A stretch of 38,926 nt of DNA from Planctomycetes bacterium GWC2_45_44. Its GTDB lineage: Bacteria > Planctomycetota > Phycisphaerae > Sedimentisphaerales > UBA12454. A model generated the notes under the pieces. The model was not told where the DNA came from and did no database searches. It worked only from the letters and a program-made list of their open reading frames with translations. Both the position numbers and the translations under genes were made by a program. Positions 19,027-26,902 of the stretch are shown one piece after another (position 1 is the stretch's first letter; each line of letters begins with the position of its first letter). The stretch lies in the NCBI GenBank assembly GCA_001824555.1, contig MHXU01000036.1, positions 235 through 39,160 of the forward strand. Direction: 5' to 3'.

Positions 19027-20625
19027 TTATTTTTGAAATTTATCTCTGCCGTTCGAACCTGTCGCTTCGAACATAATTTGCTGCTGGCTGACTTCTTTGG
19101 TTAAATGAGCCGGATTAAGGCGGCCTCTGCACATAACTGCTATTCTATCACAGATGCCCAAAAGCTCGGGAAGATAGCTGCTGATAATCAGGACGGCTTT
19201 AGGATGTATGCCTTTATCTTTGTCACCACAGGCGATTTTGTCTATTAATTCGTAAATCAATTTTTTACTCCCCACATCGATTCCGCGTGTAGGTTCGTCG
19301 AGAAGAAGAATATCAACGTTGTGCTGCAGTAATCTGGCAATAGCTACTTTTTGCTGATTTCCGCCGGAGAGATCAACAGCTTTCTGTTTTGGTCCCTGAC
19401 ATTTAACATTTAATTTATCAATCCAGAATTTTGCAGCAGCTAATTGTCTTGCGGGTATTATCATGCCCAATGGGCCAAAACCTGAAAGATTGGTCATTGT
19501 TATATTATCAGCAAGACTCATCGAAAGTGCAAGCCCTTCGCATTTTCTGTCTTCACTTAATAAGCCGACCCCCTCAGACCACCGCCGGATGGGCGATGCC
19601 GGACCGAAATAACTTCCGATGCGGATTTTACCTTTTTTGACAGAGTCGAGTCCAAATATGGCCCGAATCATTTCGGTTCTGCCTGCTCCTACTAATCCTG
19701 CAATGCCAAGTACTTCTCCCTGATGCAGTTCAAACGAGGCTTGTGTTGGTTTTTCTGCGCCAGCAAGGTCGGTTATTTCCATCAATACTTTTCCGGAAGT
19801 TCTGTTTGACCGCGGATAGAGTTTGCCCAGTTCGCGACCTACCATTAGCGAAATCAAATTCTCCGTTGAGGTATCTGTAATATTGCCGCTGCCGACCGAT
19901 TTGCCGTCTCTCAACACTGTAAAGCTGTCGGCAATTTCTTTGATTTCTTCCAGAAAATGTGAAATATAAATAATAGCCATACCACGGTCTTTAAGTTGTT
20001 TAATCAGTTTGAACAATCTTTGTACATCGTGGCCGGACAGACTGCTTGTGGGTTCGTCGAATACAAGTATCTGACAACCTACTGCAATGGCGCGGGCAAT
20101 TTCTACAAGTTGCTGAGCCCCGACAGAAAGCGTACATACTTTGGTTCCGGGGGTAATTTCCGGATGGTCAAAATAGCTTAGGGCTTGAGCGGTTTTTTGC
20201 CGAACATCTTTGCGTTTGATTAGTCCGCATACGGACGGCTCCATACCCAGAAGAATGTTTTCTTCTACTGTGAGATGTCCGGCCAGCGATAATTCCTGAT
20301 AAATCATACCGATACCGCTCGTGCGTGCGGCCAAAGGATTGTGTGGATGGTATGGTTTGCCGTCAAGCTCCATTTGTCCCTTGTCGGGAGCGATTGCTCC
20401 TGACAATACTTTCATCAATGTGCTTTTGCCGGCACCATTTTCTCCGATAAGAGCATGTATCTCGCCGGGATAGACAGCAATATCAACATTATCTAATGCG
20501 ACAGTCGCACCGAAACATTTGGAAATGTTTCTCATAGACAGCTTGGGAAGCTTTTCTTTAACACTTGAATTATGCATTGGTAAACCGGGCAAGCCAATAT
20601 GTATTGTATAATCTACTTTAGCCAC
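19027..20625 (-). CDS. Sugar ABC transporter ATP-binding protein (RbsA family, two NBDs)
   Basis: GENGAGKSTLMKVLSG, LSVGAQQLVEIARAI, LSGGNQQKVAIARLL, LLLDEPTRGIDVGSK. The true start is possibly the internal MHNSSVKE near 20577, since the annotated start overlaps the upstream gene. Confidence 0.93.
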   Translation of the reverse strand: MAKVDYTIHIGLPGLPMHNSSVKEKLPKLSMRNISKCFGATVALDNVDIAVYPGEIHALIGENGAGKSTLMKVLSGAIAPDKGQMELDGKPYHPHNPLAARTSGIGMIYQELSLAGHLTVEENILLGMEPSVCGLIKRKDVRQKTAQALSYFDHPEITPGTKVCTLSVGAQQLVEIARAIAVGCQILVFDEPTSSLSGHDVQRLFKLIKQLKDRGMAIIYISHFLEEIKEIADSFTVLRDGKSVGSGNITDTSTENLISLMVGRELGKLYPRSNRTSGKVLMEITDLAGAEKPTQASFELHQGEVLGIAGLVGAGRTEMIRAIFGLDSVKKGKIRIGSYFGPASPIRRWSEGVGLLSEDRKCEGLALSMSLADNITMTNLSGFGPLGMIIPARQLAAAKFWIDKLNVKCQGPKQKAVDLSGGNQQKVAIARLLQHNVDILLLDEPTRGIDVGSKKLIYELIDKIACGDKDKGIHPKAVLIISSYLPELLGICDRIAVMCRGRLNPAHLTKEVSQQQIMFEATGSNGRDKFQK

Positions 20626-21614
20626 TTTTCCAAGTCTGGCTTTAGAAGCTGTTGAATTTTTTCTTCATTGATATTTGCTGTTGTAATGAGCGTTGCTCCG
20701 GTATCGATTCGATGCTCAACTTTTTGCCCTCTTAGATGCGATACCATCGTTTTTACGCCGAGATAACCGATTTCCATTGGGTTTTGGACGACAAAACCGC
20801 TTAGATTGCCTTTTTGGAGAGCATCTACCATTTTGTTCGACGAGTCAAAGCCTACCAATTTGACTTTGCCGAGCATATCAAGGCCTTCCATCGCCTTTAT
20901 AATGCCCAGCGTCGTTGGCTCAGTTGCACAGAAAATACCATCCACTTTAATGTCTCCTTCTGCTGTTCTGAATCTGGAGAGCAGATTTTCAGCGGCTGTT
21001 ATCGCGCTTTCAGTTGTTACTCCGGCATACTGATTAGAACTTACAACTTCTATGCCGTTAAAGTCAGCTATCGTTGCCAGGAATCCGTTTTCTCTTTGGG
21101 TTGTACTATCTGAGCCTTCAGTATATCGCAGGACAATGACCTTTCCCTTGCCGCCAAGTATATCAGCCATATACTTTCCAGCTATGCGTCCACCTTCGAA
21201 ATTATCTGTTGCGACATAACTGATAAAATCTTCGCCCTTCAGCCCTGAATCGAAGATTACAACAGGTATTCCGGCCCACCTGGCATTGGCAACGGGTATT
21301 CTAAGGGCAGTATCGTCCAGCGGCGCCAACACAATTCCTGAAACACCACGGTTGACCAGGTTTTCCACGACGGTGATCTGCGATTCCCTATCGTCTTCTT
21401 TTAATGGGCCTTTCCAGATAATATCTACGTCAAGTTCGCTTGCTGCCTTTGCTGCTCCAGCGTTCACGCTTTTCCAGAACTCATGAATCGTCCCTTTAGG
21501 TATGACGGCAATAGTAAGTCGTTTTTTTTCTGCCGTACCGTTCTTTTTTGCGCAGCTCTGAATACAAATCAGCAAACAAATCACAATAGACAAAAACAAA
21601 AGTTTAGATTTCAT
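20613..21614 (-). CDS. Sugar ABC transporter substrate-binding lipoprotein (periplasmic binding protein type 1, RbsB-like)
   Basis: Lipoprotein signal LLICIQSC; TIAVIPKGTIHEFWKSVNAGA, GIVLAPLDDTALRIPV, GFDSSNKMVDALQKG. Confidence 0.9.
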   Translation of the reverse strand: MKSKLLFLSIVICLLICIQSCAKKNGTAEKKRLTIAVIPKGTIHEFWKSVNAGAAKAASELDVDIIWKGPLKEDDRESQITVVENLVNRGVSGIVLAPLDDTALRIPVANARWAGIPVVIFDSGLKGEDFISYVATDNFEGGRIAGKYMADILGGKGKVIVLRYTEGSDSTTQRENGFLATIADFNGIEVVSSNQYAGVTTESAITAAENLLSRFRTAEGDIKVDGIFCATEPTTLGIIKAMEGLDMLGKVKLVGFDSSNKMVDALQKGNLSGFVVQNPMEIGYLGVKTMVSHLRGQKVEHRIDTGATLITTANINEEKIQQLLKPDLEKWLK

Positions 21615-21634
21615 AGCTCAAATCCATTTTAAAA

Positions 21635-22579
21635 TTATATTACAAGCATTTCCTCACGCTCTCGCCAGTATTTTACTGACTTATTAACCAATTCGTCAAG
21701 GATTTCCGGATCGGTTTTTCCATACATCGCAGGATACGGGTCGCCACCTGGTCCTAACGGCTCTGCAGTACAATAGCAGAATTCATTATTATAGCCTATC
21801 AAATAAAGAGCCATTATTAAAGTGTCAATATCCATTGAGCCATCGCCCAAAGCGCAGCGATTTGTGTCGGCAAGATGCAGATTTGTGAGGCGTTTGCCAT
21901 ATTTACAGATTGTTTCCGGAATATGACTTTCTTCTGTGAGCATATGATAAAGGTCGCCGTTAATATGTTGTATGCCTGGAGAATTTACCTTTTCGATGTA
22001 TTTTTCGGCATCTGCAAAGGTATGTATAATACTCACTTCCGCTGAACGTATCGGTTCAACGGCGCCTCTTATGTTGTGTTCTTTAAAAATATCGCCTACC
22101 TTTTGCAGAGTTTCCACGCTCCGTTCGAATTCCATATCATCGATGACGGCGGCTCTGCCGACAGCGGCTGGAACTATCAGGAAGTACTTTGCTCCAAGCT
22201 CGCTGCCGAGCTCAATATTCCTTCTGATGTAATCTATTGCGTGCTGACGTACTATGCCTCTATTACTGGCCATATCATTGTCTGAGCTGAACATTCCGCA
22301 AATTCCAGCGGTCTTGAGTCCGTGATTATCAAGTATTTTTTTTACTTCAGAACTTTTATAGCCCAAATCCTTTCCGTATCTGTTGCCGTGCAGCTCAATA
22401 TATTTAAGCCCATTATCGGATAATCTTTTTGCGGTTTGTTCCAGCGGCTCTGCCCCAAAGCCCCAGTTGCTCCATGAAAAATTTAGACGTTTCTTAAAGC
22501 GGTCAGGTTGACGTTTCCTGAGCAGCTCAAATTCTTCGCGAATTTGCAAATTCTTTTTTTCAAAATTTTGTGGTTTCAA
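21635..22579 (-). CDS. Sugar phosphate isomerase/epimerase (xylose isomerase-like TIM barrel)
   Basis: 314 aa; YIELHGNRYGKDLG, AVEPIRSAEVSIIHTFADAEKYIEKVNSPGIQHINGDLYHM, LTNLHLADTNRCALGDGSMD. Confidence 0.8.
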   Translation of the reverse strand: MKPQNFEKKNLQIREEFELLRKRQPDRFKKRLNFSWSNWGFGAEPLEQTAKRLSDNGLKYIELHGNRYGKDLGYKSSEVKKILDNHGLKTAGICGMFSSDNDMASNRGIVRQHAIDYIRRNIELGSELGAKYFLIVPAAVGRAAVIDDMEFERSVETLQKVGDIFKEHNIRGAVEPIRSAEVSIIHTFADAEKYIEKVNSPGIQHINGDLYHMLTEESHIPETICKYGKRLTNLHLADTNRCALGDGSMDIDTLIMALYLIGYNNEFCYCTAEPLGPGGDPYPAMYGKTDPEILDELVNKSVKYWREREEMLVI

Positions 22580-22616
22580 ATCGGCCTCCAGTCTTTGTTA
22601 CAATATTAACACCCTG

Positions 22617-22644
22617 ATTATACCCAATTGGTATTATTTCTCAA
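22617..22644 (-). promoter_or_regulatory. Promoter with embedded regulon-2 operator
   Basis: Minus strand TTGAGA-N16-TATAAT (-35 at 22639-22644, -10 at 22617-22622); the spacer contains AATACCAATTGGG, matching the 17853 palindrome core with one extra base. Confidence 0.6.
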
Positions 22645-22752
22645 GCATTTGATAATTTATAACTATTTTCGCCAGGTTCGCTTACCCGCGGACAACGGCG
22701 TGAATTCTATTTGGAATCCGTGCTCCTGTTTTGCAGCAAGAAGTTGTTGGAT

Positions 22753-24066
22753 TTATGTTTTAATTGTATGGCCGGGCATATCCGGATGGTTGGGTCCAAA
22801 GTGTTTAAGAAGGACCATGGGCTCACATTTGCTCTTATTTGTTATTTTAATGCCTGTACGAGCGGCCTGTTCGCTCACAAAAAACTCATCTGCGCTAGGC
22901 TGACCATAACGCAGCATAATAGCTGCTTCAGCATCGAAAAGTCCAAAACATCCATGACCTTGTATGATTACGCATCCGTAAGCGACAGGGTCTTTGATGA
23001 TGACGCTTTGGCCGGGAAGTATAGCAAGCTCTTTTGCTCCGACATAGTCATTGCCGTACATTATCCATTTTTCAGTGTATTGTTCATTATAGCCAGAACA
23101 CAAGATGGGTGGACGGAAATAATGCTTCTTATAGTGCGGGTCGATATTTTTCTCCCAATCCATCAGGCTGAGAATATAGTCGGGGTCTCTTTTTTTGTTG
23201 TCCGGGCAGTTTTCAACAAGGAATTCATAAGGATAAATTTCGTTATCACTGACATTTTCAAATACACTGTTTACATCGCTGTTCCATTGCGGCTCATAAG
23301 TTAAAACCGAACCTGGGGCATGCAAAACACCGGGGCAGGTGAACCAACCGGTACCCAGTTGGATTCTGTATGCCCGCGAAATTTCGGTAATGCGGTTGTC
23401 CCGGGATTCATACTTGAGCAGCAAATCTCTTACCTGCTGTATGGTTGTCTCTGGGCTAAAGCCAAAATATGTATGTGGAAAGGACCCCAAATGATTATTT
23501 AACTGCAACGGAAAATAGTAGCCTTCTGGTTTTCCGATACGCCCAACTTTTTTGGCGGCGGCATCGCTAAGATGTAAATGATGGAAAAGAGGTCCATCAA
23601 AATCAAAAAATTTAGAATACATCGGCCACATACCATGTTTATCCAACAGGTCTTTGCCTATCAGGGATTGGCCAAGCTCATGAACAGCATCACGAAGCAA
23701 AAATTTATCTTCCATTTTGTCGGTTATTGCATTGACATAACTCATGCCCTCATCTTTGGCAGCTAAAGGTCCGTTATTGGCGGGTATCACAGAAGAAAAC
23801 CATCGTTCCTTGATAGCGCCGCGGTTCATTCCAAGTGCAAAATAGTCGTCCGGGTGCAGCCGCAGTCTTTTGCCGGCTTTCCCGAAAAGTCTTGGCACAA
23901 ATACCGGAATGAGGCGAAATATCCCCTGACCCCTTTCAAATGTTTCACGGATGGCTTTGTTTCCCGTTTTTTTGAAGGTTTTAAAGGGTATAATTTCCCC
24001 TGCAACGTTTAGTTTTTCGGCGGTTATTGCCGAATTTACACTTAAAATGTTATTATTGCCTGGCAT
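22753..24066 (-). CDS. Cupin / mannose-6-phosphate isomerase-like protein
   Basis: 437 aa; TCPGVLHAPGSVLTYEPQWNSDVNSVFENVSD and C-terminal cupin-like VIIQGHGCFGLFDAEAAIMLRYGQPSADEFFVSEQAARTG. Confidence 0.55.
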   Translation of the reverse strand: MPGNNNILSVNSAITAEKLNVAGEIIPFKTFKKTGNKAIRETFERGQGIFRLIPVFVPRLFGKAGKRLRLHPDDYFALGMNRGAIKERWFSSVIPANNGPLAAKDEGMSYVNAITDKMEDKFLLRDAVHELGQSLIGKDLLDKHGMWPMYSKFFDFDGPLFHHLHLSDAAAKKVGRIGKPEGYYFPLQLNNHLGSFPHTYFGFSPETTIQQVRDLLLKYESRDNRITEISRAYRIQLGTGWFTCPGVLHAPGSVLTYEPQWNSDVNSVFENVSDNEIYPYEFLVENCPDNKKRDPDYILSLMDWEKNIDPHYKKHYFRPPILCSGYNEQYTEKWIMYGNDYVGAKELAILPGQSVIIKDPVAYGCVIIQGHGCFGLFDAEAAIMLRYGQPSADEFFVSEQAARTGIKITNKSKCEPMVLLKHFGPNHPDMPGHTIKT

Positions 24067-24120
24067 TTTACCTGCCTCAAAAAAATAGGATAGTCTTGCT
24101 ATAGAACACAGTATTTATAA

Positions 24121-24134
24121 GAAAAACGTTTTTC
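24121..24134. promoter_or_regulatory. LacI-type operator 1 (GAAAAACGTTTTTC)
   Basis: Perfect 14-bp palindrome with central CG; immediately downstream of the -10 at 24142-24147 (minus strand). Confidence 0.8.
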
Positions 24135-24141
24135 TGGTTTA

Positions 24142-24170
24142 ATTATAGGGATTTGCCCAATTAGTGTCAA
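24142..24170 (-). promoter_or_regulatory. Consensus sigma70 promoter for the cupin-like gene
   Basis: Minus strand TTGACA-N17-TATAAT (-35 at 24165-24170, -10 at 24142-24147). Confidence 0.8.
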
Positions 24171-24255
24171 GGCAATTTTTAAGAAGCAGTCTGAGACTAT
24201 GCGTTATGCGGTTTTTTAGCGAAAAAATGCCAAAATCGCAGGAATATCTGATGTT

Positions 24256-25305
24256 TTACCAACCAAATAACTCCCATGAGCTATCGCTCCTGATATCAGT
24301 CGATTGGCGAACAATCAGGTTTATAGGTAATTCAATATTAACAGGCTCCATATCAGGGGTGGCTATTTTTTGCATGATGAGGTCCACGGCAGCAACGCCC
24401 ATTTGATATTTTGGAACATTAATAGTTGTCAAGGAAGGACTTACGATTGATGCAATAAAGGTATTGTCAAAGCCGACAATTTTAATATCCTCGGGTATCT
24501 GATGGCCGTGTTCTTTTATGGCTTTCAAAGCACCTACTGCCATCTGGTCATTTGCCGAAAATACTCCATCAAAAATCCTGCCGGTATTTAATAACTCTTT
24601 GATGGTTGAATATCCACTCAGCGGGGAAAAATCTCCCTCGGCTATAATTTCATTTACCTGCATTTTTTTTTGTTTTCCAAGCTCTTTCCTAAAGCCTTCC
24701 TGACGGGCATTTGCCAGACAGGAGTATTTTGGCCCGGTGATGTGGACGATGTTTTTACAGCCGCATTTAATCAGATGCCTTGTGGCCAGACAGCCACCTT
24801 CAATATTATTGACCATAACCGAGTCTATTCCTACCCTGGCCAAATCGCGTTCCAGACTTACAATCGGGATTTTTTTTCTTCTGCGCCCCAATTTATGAAG
24901 AAGTTCCCAGTACTCTGAATCATCCTCGGTGTTTACAGAGCCTAATATAATTCCATCGACCCAATTACTATTGAGCAAATGGACGGAATACTTTTCTTTT
25001 TCAAGCTGTTCGTTTGAGTCGCAAAAAGTGAGGTTATAACCATTCTTTGCGCATTGGTCCTGTATGCCTTTGATAACCTGTGGAAAAAAAATCCTTGTAA
25101 TACCGGGTATAATCAAACCGATGTTATTGGTTTTTTTACTTTTGAGGCTACTTGCGACAGGGTTGACTTCATAACTCAATTCGGCAATTGCTTCGTTTAT
25201 TTTATTCTTTAATTTTTTACTAACCGGCTTTGTACCTCTCAGTGTGTGCGACACCGTTGAAATCGATACGCTGGCAAGCTTTGCTACATCTTTGATGTTC
25301 GACAT
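24256..25305 (-). CDS. LacI family transcriptional regulator
   Basis: 349 aa; IKDVAKLASVSISTVSHTLRGTKPVSKKLKNKINEAIAELSYEVNPVASSLK (LacI HTH and hinge) plus PBP1-like sensor domain. Confidence 0.95.
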   Translation of the reverse strand: MSNIKDVAKLASVSISTVSHTLRGTKPVSKKLKNKINEAIAELSYEVNPVASSLKSKKTNNIGLIIPGITRIFFPQVIKGIQDQCAKNGYNLTFCDSNEQLEKEKYSVHLLNSNWVDGIILGSVNTEDDSEYWELLHKLGRRRKKIPIVSLERDLARVGIDSVMVNNIEGGCLATRHLIKCGCKNIVHITGPKYSCLANARQEGFRKELGKQKKMQVNEIIAEGDFSPLSGYSTIKELLNTGRIFDGVFSANDQMAVGALKAIKEHGHQIPEDIKIVGFDNTFIASIVSPSLTTINVPKYQMGVAAVDLIMQKIATPDMEPVNIELPINLIVRQSTDIRSDSSWELFGW

Positions 25306-25318
25306 TTATGTCTTTCGC

Positions 25319-25332
25319 GGAAACCGTTTTTC
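25319..25332. promoter_or_regulatory. LacI-type operator 2, imperfect (GAAACCGTTTTTC region)
   Basis: GGAAACCGTTTTTC just upstream of the lacI start codon at 25305; probable autoregulation. Confidence 0.55.
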
Positions 25333-25468
25333 TTATACTTCTAAAAATTCCATAAACCTATATCATAAACTTAACTCCAGAAAAATGCAAGAGGGGTAGT
25401 TCAAATTCAGGAGTTTTCCTGGAATAAGTTGCTTAAAATGCTAAATGTTAGCATCTAAAAGGTATATT

Positions 25469-25484
25469 GGAAAAACGTTTTTCC
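25469..25484. promoter_or_regulatory. LacI-type operator 3 (GGAAAAACGTTTTTCC)
   Basis: Perfect 16-bp palindrome in the lacI/URO-D divergent intergenic region. Confidence 0.8.
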
Positions 25485-25584
25485 GTAATCTGGCAATGCA
25501 ATTTTGGTTAAGAGTATAAAAAAAGGTTAAAAAGGGCGTTTTTGGGGTAGAAAAAATAGAAACACCAATATTACAACAATCGCA

Positions 25585-25598
25585 GAAAAACGTTTTTA
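25585..25598. promoter_or_regulatory. LacI-type operator 4 (GAAAAACGTTTTTA)
   Basis: Ends 8 bp upstream of the -35 element at 25607. Confidence 0.75.
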
Positions 25599-25606
25599 TT
25601 TTTTTA

Positions 25607-25634
25607 TTGACATGTATTTTCGTATGGCTATACT
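25607..25634 (+). promoter_or_regulatory. Sigma70-like promoter for the 25782 gene series
   Basis: TTGACA (25607-25612), N16, TATACT (25629-25634). Confidence 0.7.
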
Positions 25635-25724
25635 AATGTCAGTGGTACTAAATAATTGCGCCCGTTGTATGTGGGCAAGCCAGGCCGGTGTAAATGGTTA
25701 CGAATTGTTTGACACACAAGCAAT

Positions 25725-25740
25725 AATACCAAATTGGTGT
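25725..25740. promoter_or_regulatory. Regulon-2-like palindrome (ATACCAAATTGGTGT)
   Basis: Resembles ATACCAATTGGTAT with one extra central base; in the predicted 5' leader of the 25782 gene. Confidence 0.45.
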
Positions 25741-25781
25741 TACACGGCCGATACAGTGCAATGAAATCAGGAAAACACGCC

Positions 25782-26822
25782 ATGAAACCAAAAGAAAGGG
25801 TTTTAAATGCCCTGAATTTTGAAAAATCGGACAGGATTCCGATAGATTTACACAACTTTTTAGTATGTGCAAAATTAACTGGAAAGCCCTTTGGGGAGGT
25901 ATTCCATAGCTCATCTCTTATAGCTCAATCACAGCTTGATGCCCACAAAATTTTTGACCATGATATGCTTCTAATAGAGGCGGGGGTAGCAACTTTAGCT
26001 GAGAGTTGCGGCGCTGAGCTTGAGTATCCTGCAGATACTTCGCCATGGGTAAAAACACACCCTTTCGCCGAGTTAAACCATAGGGAAATTAAAGCAGCTT
26101 TAAGAAATATGGAAGTTCCTGACCCCGCAGCCAGCTTACCTCTGAAAATTATGGTAGAAGCGGTAAAGATAATATTGGACGAAAAGGGCGACGAATTATT
26201 CATAATGGGCAGAGCAGATCAGGGACCATTCAGTCTGGCCGGAGAATTGCGGGGGATTAATGAATTTCTGCTGGATTTGGCTGTTGGGGCTGAATATATT
26301 GAAGATCTGCTCAGGTTTACATCGGAGGTGTATTTCAGTTATGCCGATGCTATGATGCGTGCAGGTTCTCACGGAACTTCTATGGGAGAATCGCTGGCTG
26401 GTCCGGATGTCATTTCGCCGGAGCTCTACAAAAAGTATGCGATGAAATACGAAAAAGAAGTTATTAGCAAATTAAAAGCAAAGGGGTATATTATTTCCAA
26501 CCATATCTGTGGAAATGTTGATGCCATTTTAGATGATTTGATTGGCACAGGAGCAAACATCATAGAGATTGATGGAAAAACAAATCTCAAATCAGCTTGC
26601 CAAAAGGCGAAAGGCAAAACCTGTATTATGGGGTCAGTGAACCCGAATGTTTTTGCGCACGGTACGGTGCAGGATGTGAGAGATAAGACTATAGAGACCA
26701 TAGAGGCTATGAAAGGCAATTATGGGTTCATACTTGGGCCTGGATGTGCATTGGGCGGCGATGTTGCATTGGAAAATATTAAAGCCTTTGTGGAAACGGG
26801 CAAAGAATCCGGAAAATATTGA
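25782..26822 (+). CDS. URO-D superfamily, MtaA/MtbA-like methyltransferase type
   Basis: MKPKERVLNALNFEKSDRIPID start (supplied ORF begins at 25734); SNHICGN and GPGCALGGD provide the His-x-Cys…Cys zinc ligands of corrinoid methyltransferase-type members. Confidence 0.8.
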   Translation: MKPKERVLNALNFEKSDRIPIDLHNFLVCAKLTGKPFGEVFHSSSLIAQSQLDAHKIFDHDMLLIEAGVATLAESCGAELEYPADTSPWVKTHPFAELNHREIKAALRNMEVPDPAASLPLKIMVEAVKIILDEKGDELFIMGRADQGPFSLAGELRGINEFLLDLAVGAEYIEDLLRFTSEVYFSYADAMMRAGSHGTSMGESLAGPDVISPELYKKYAMKYEKEVISKLKAKGYIISNHICGNVDAILDDLIGTGANIIEIDGKTNLKSACQKAKGKTCIMGSVNPNVFAHGTVQDVRDKTIETIEAMKGNYGFILGPGCALGGDVALENIKAFVETGKESGKY

Positions 26823-26902
26823 AATTACAACTGAGATAACCTATTTCAGACAATTCTTAATTGCTTATAAATTTGGTTAAAATGAAAGGTATTGAGGTAC
26901 AA

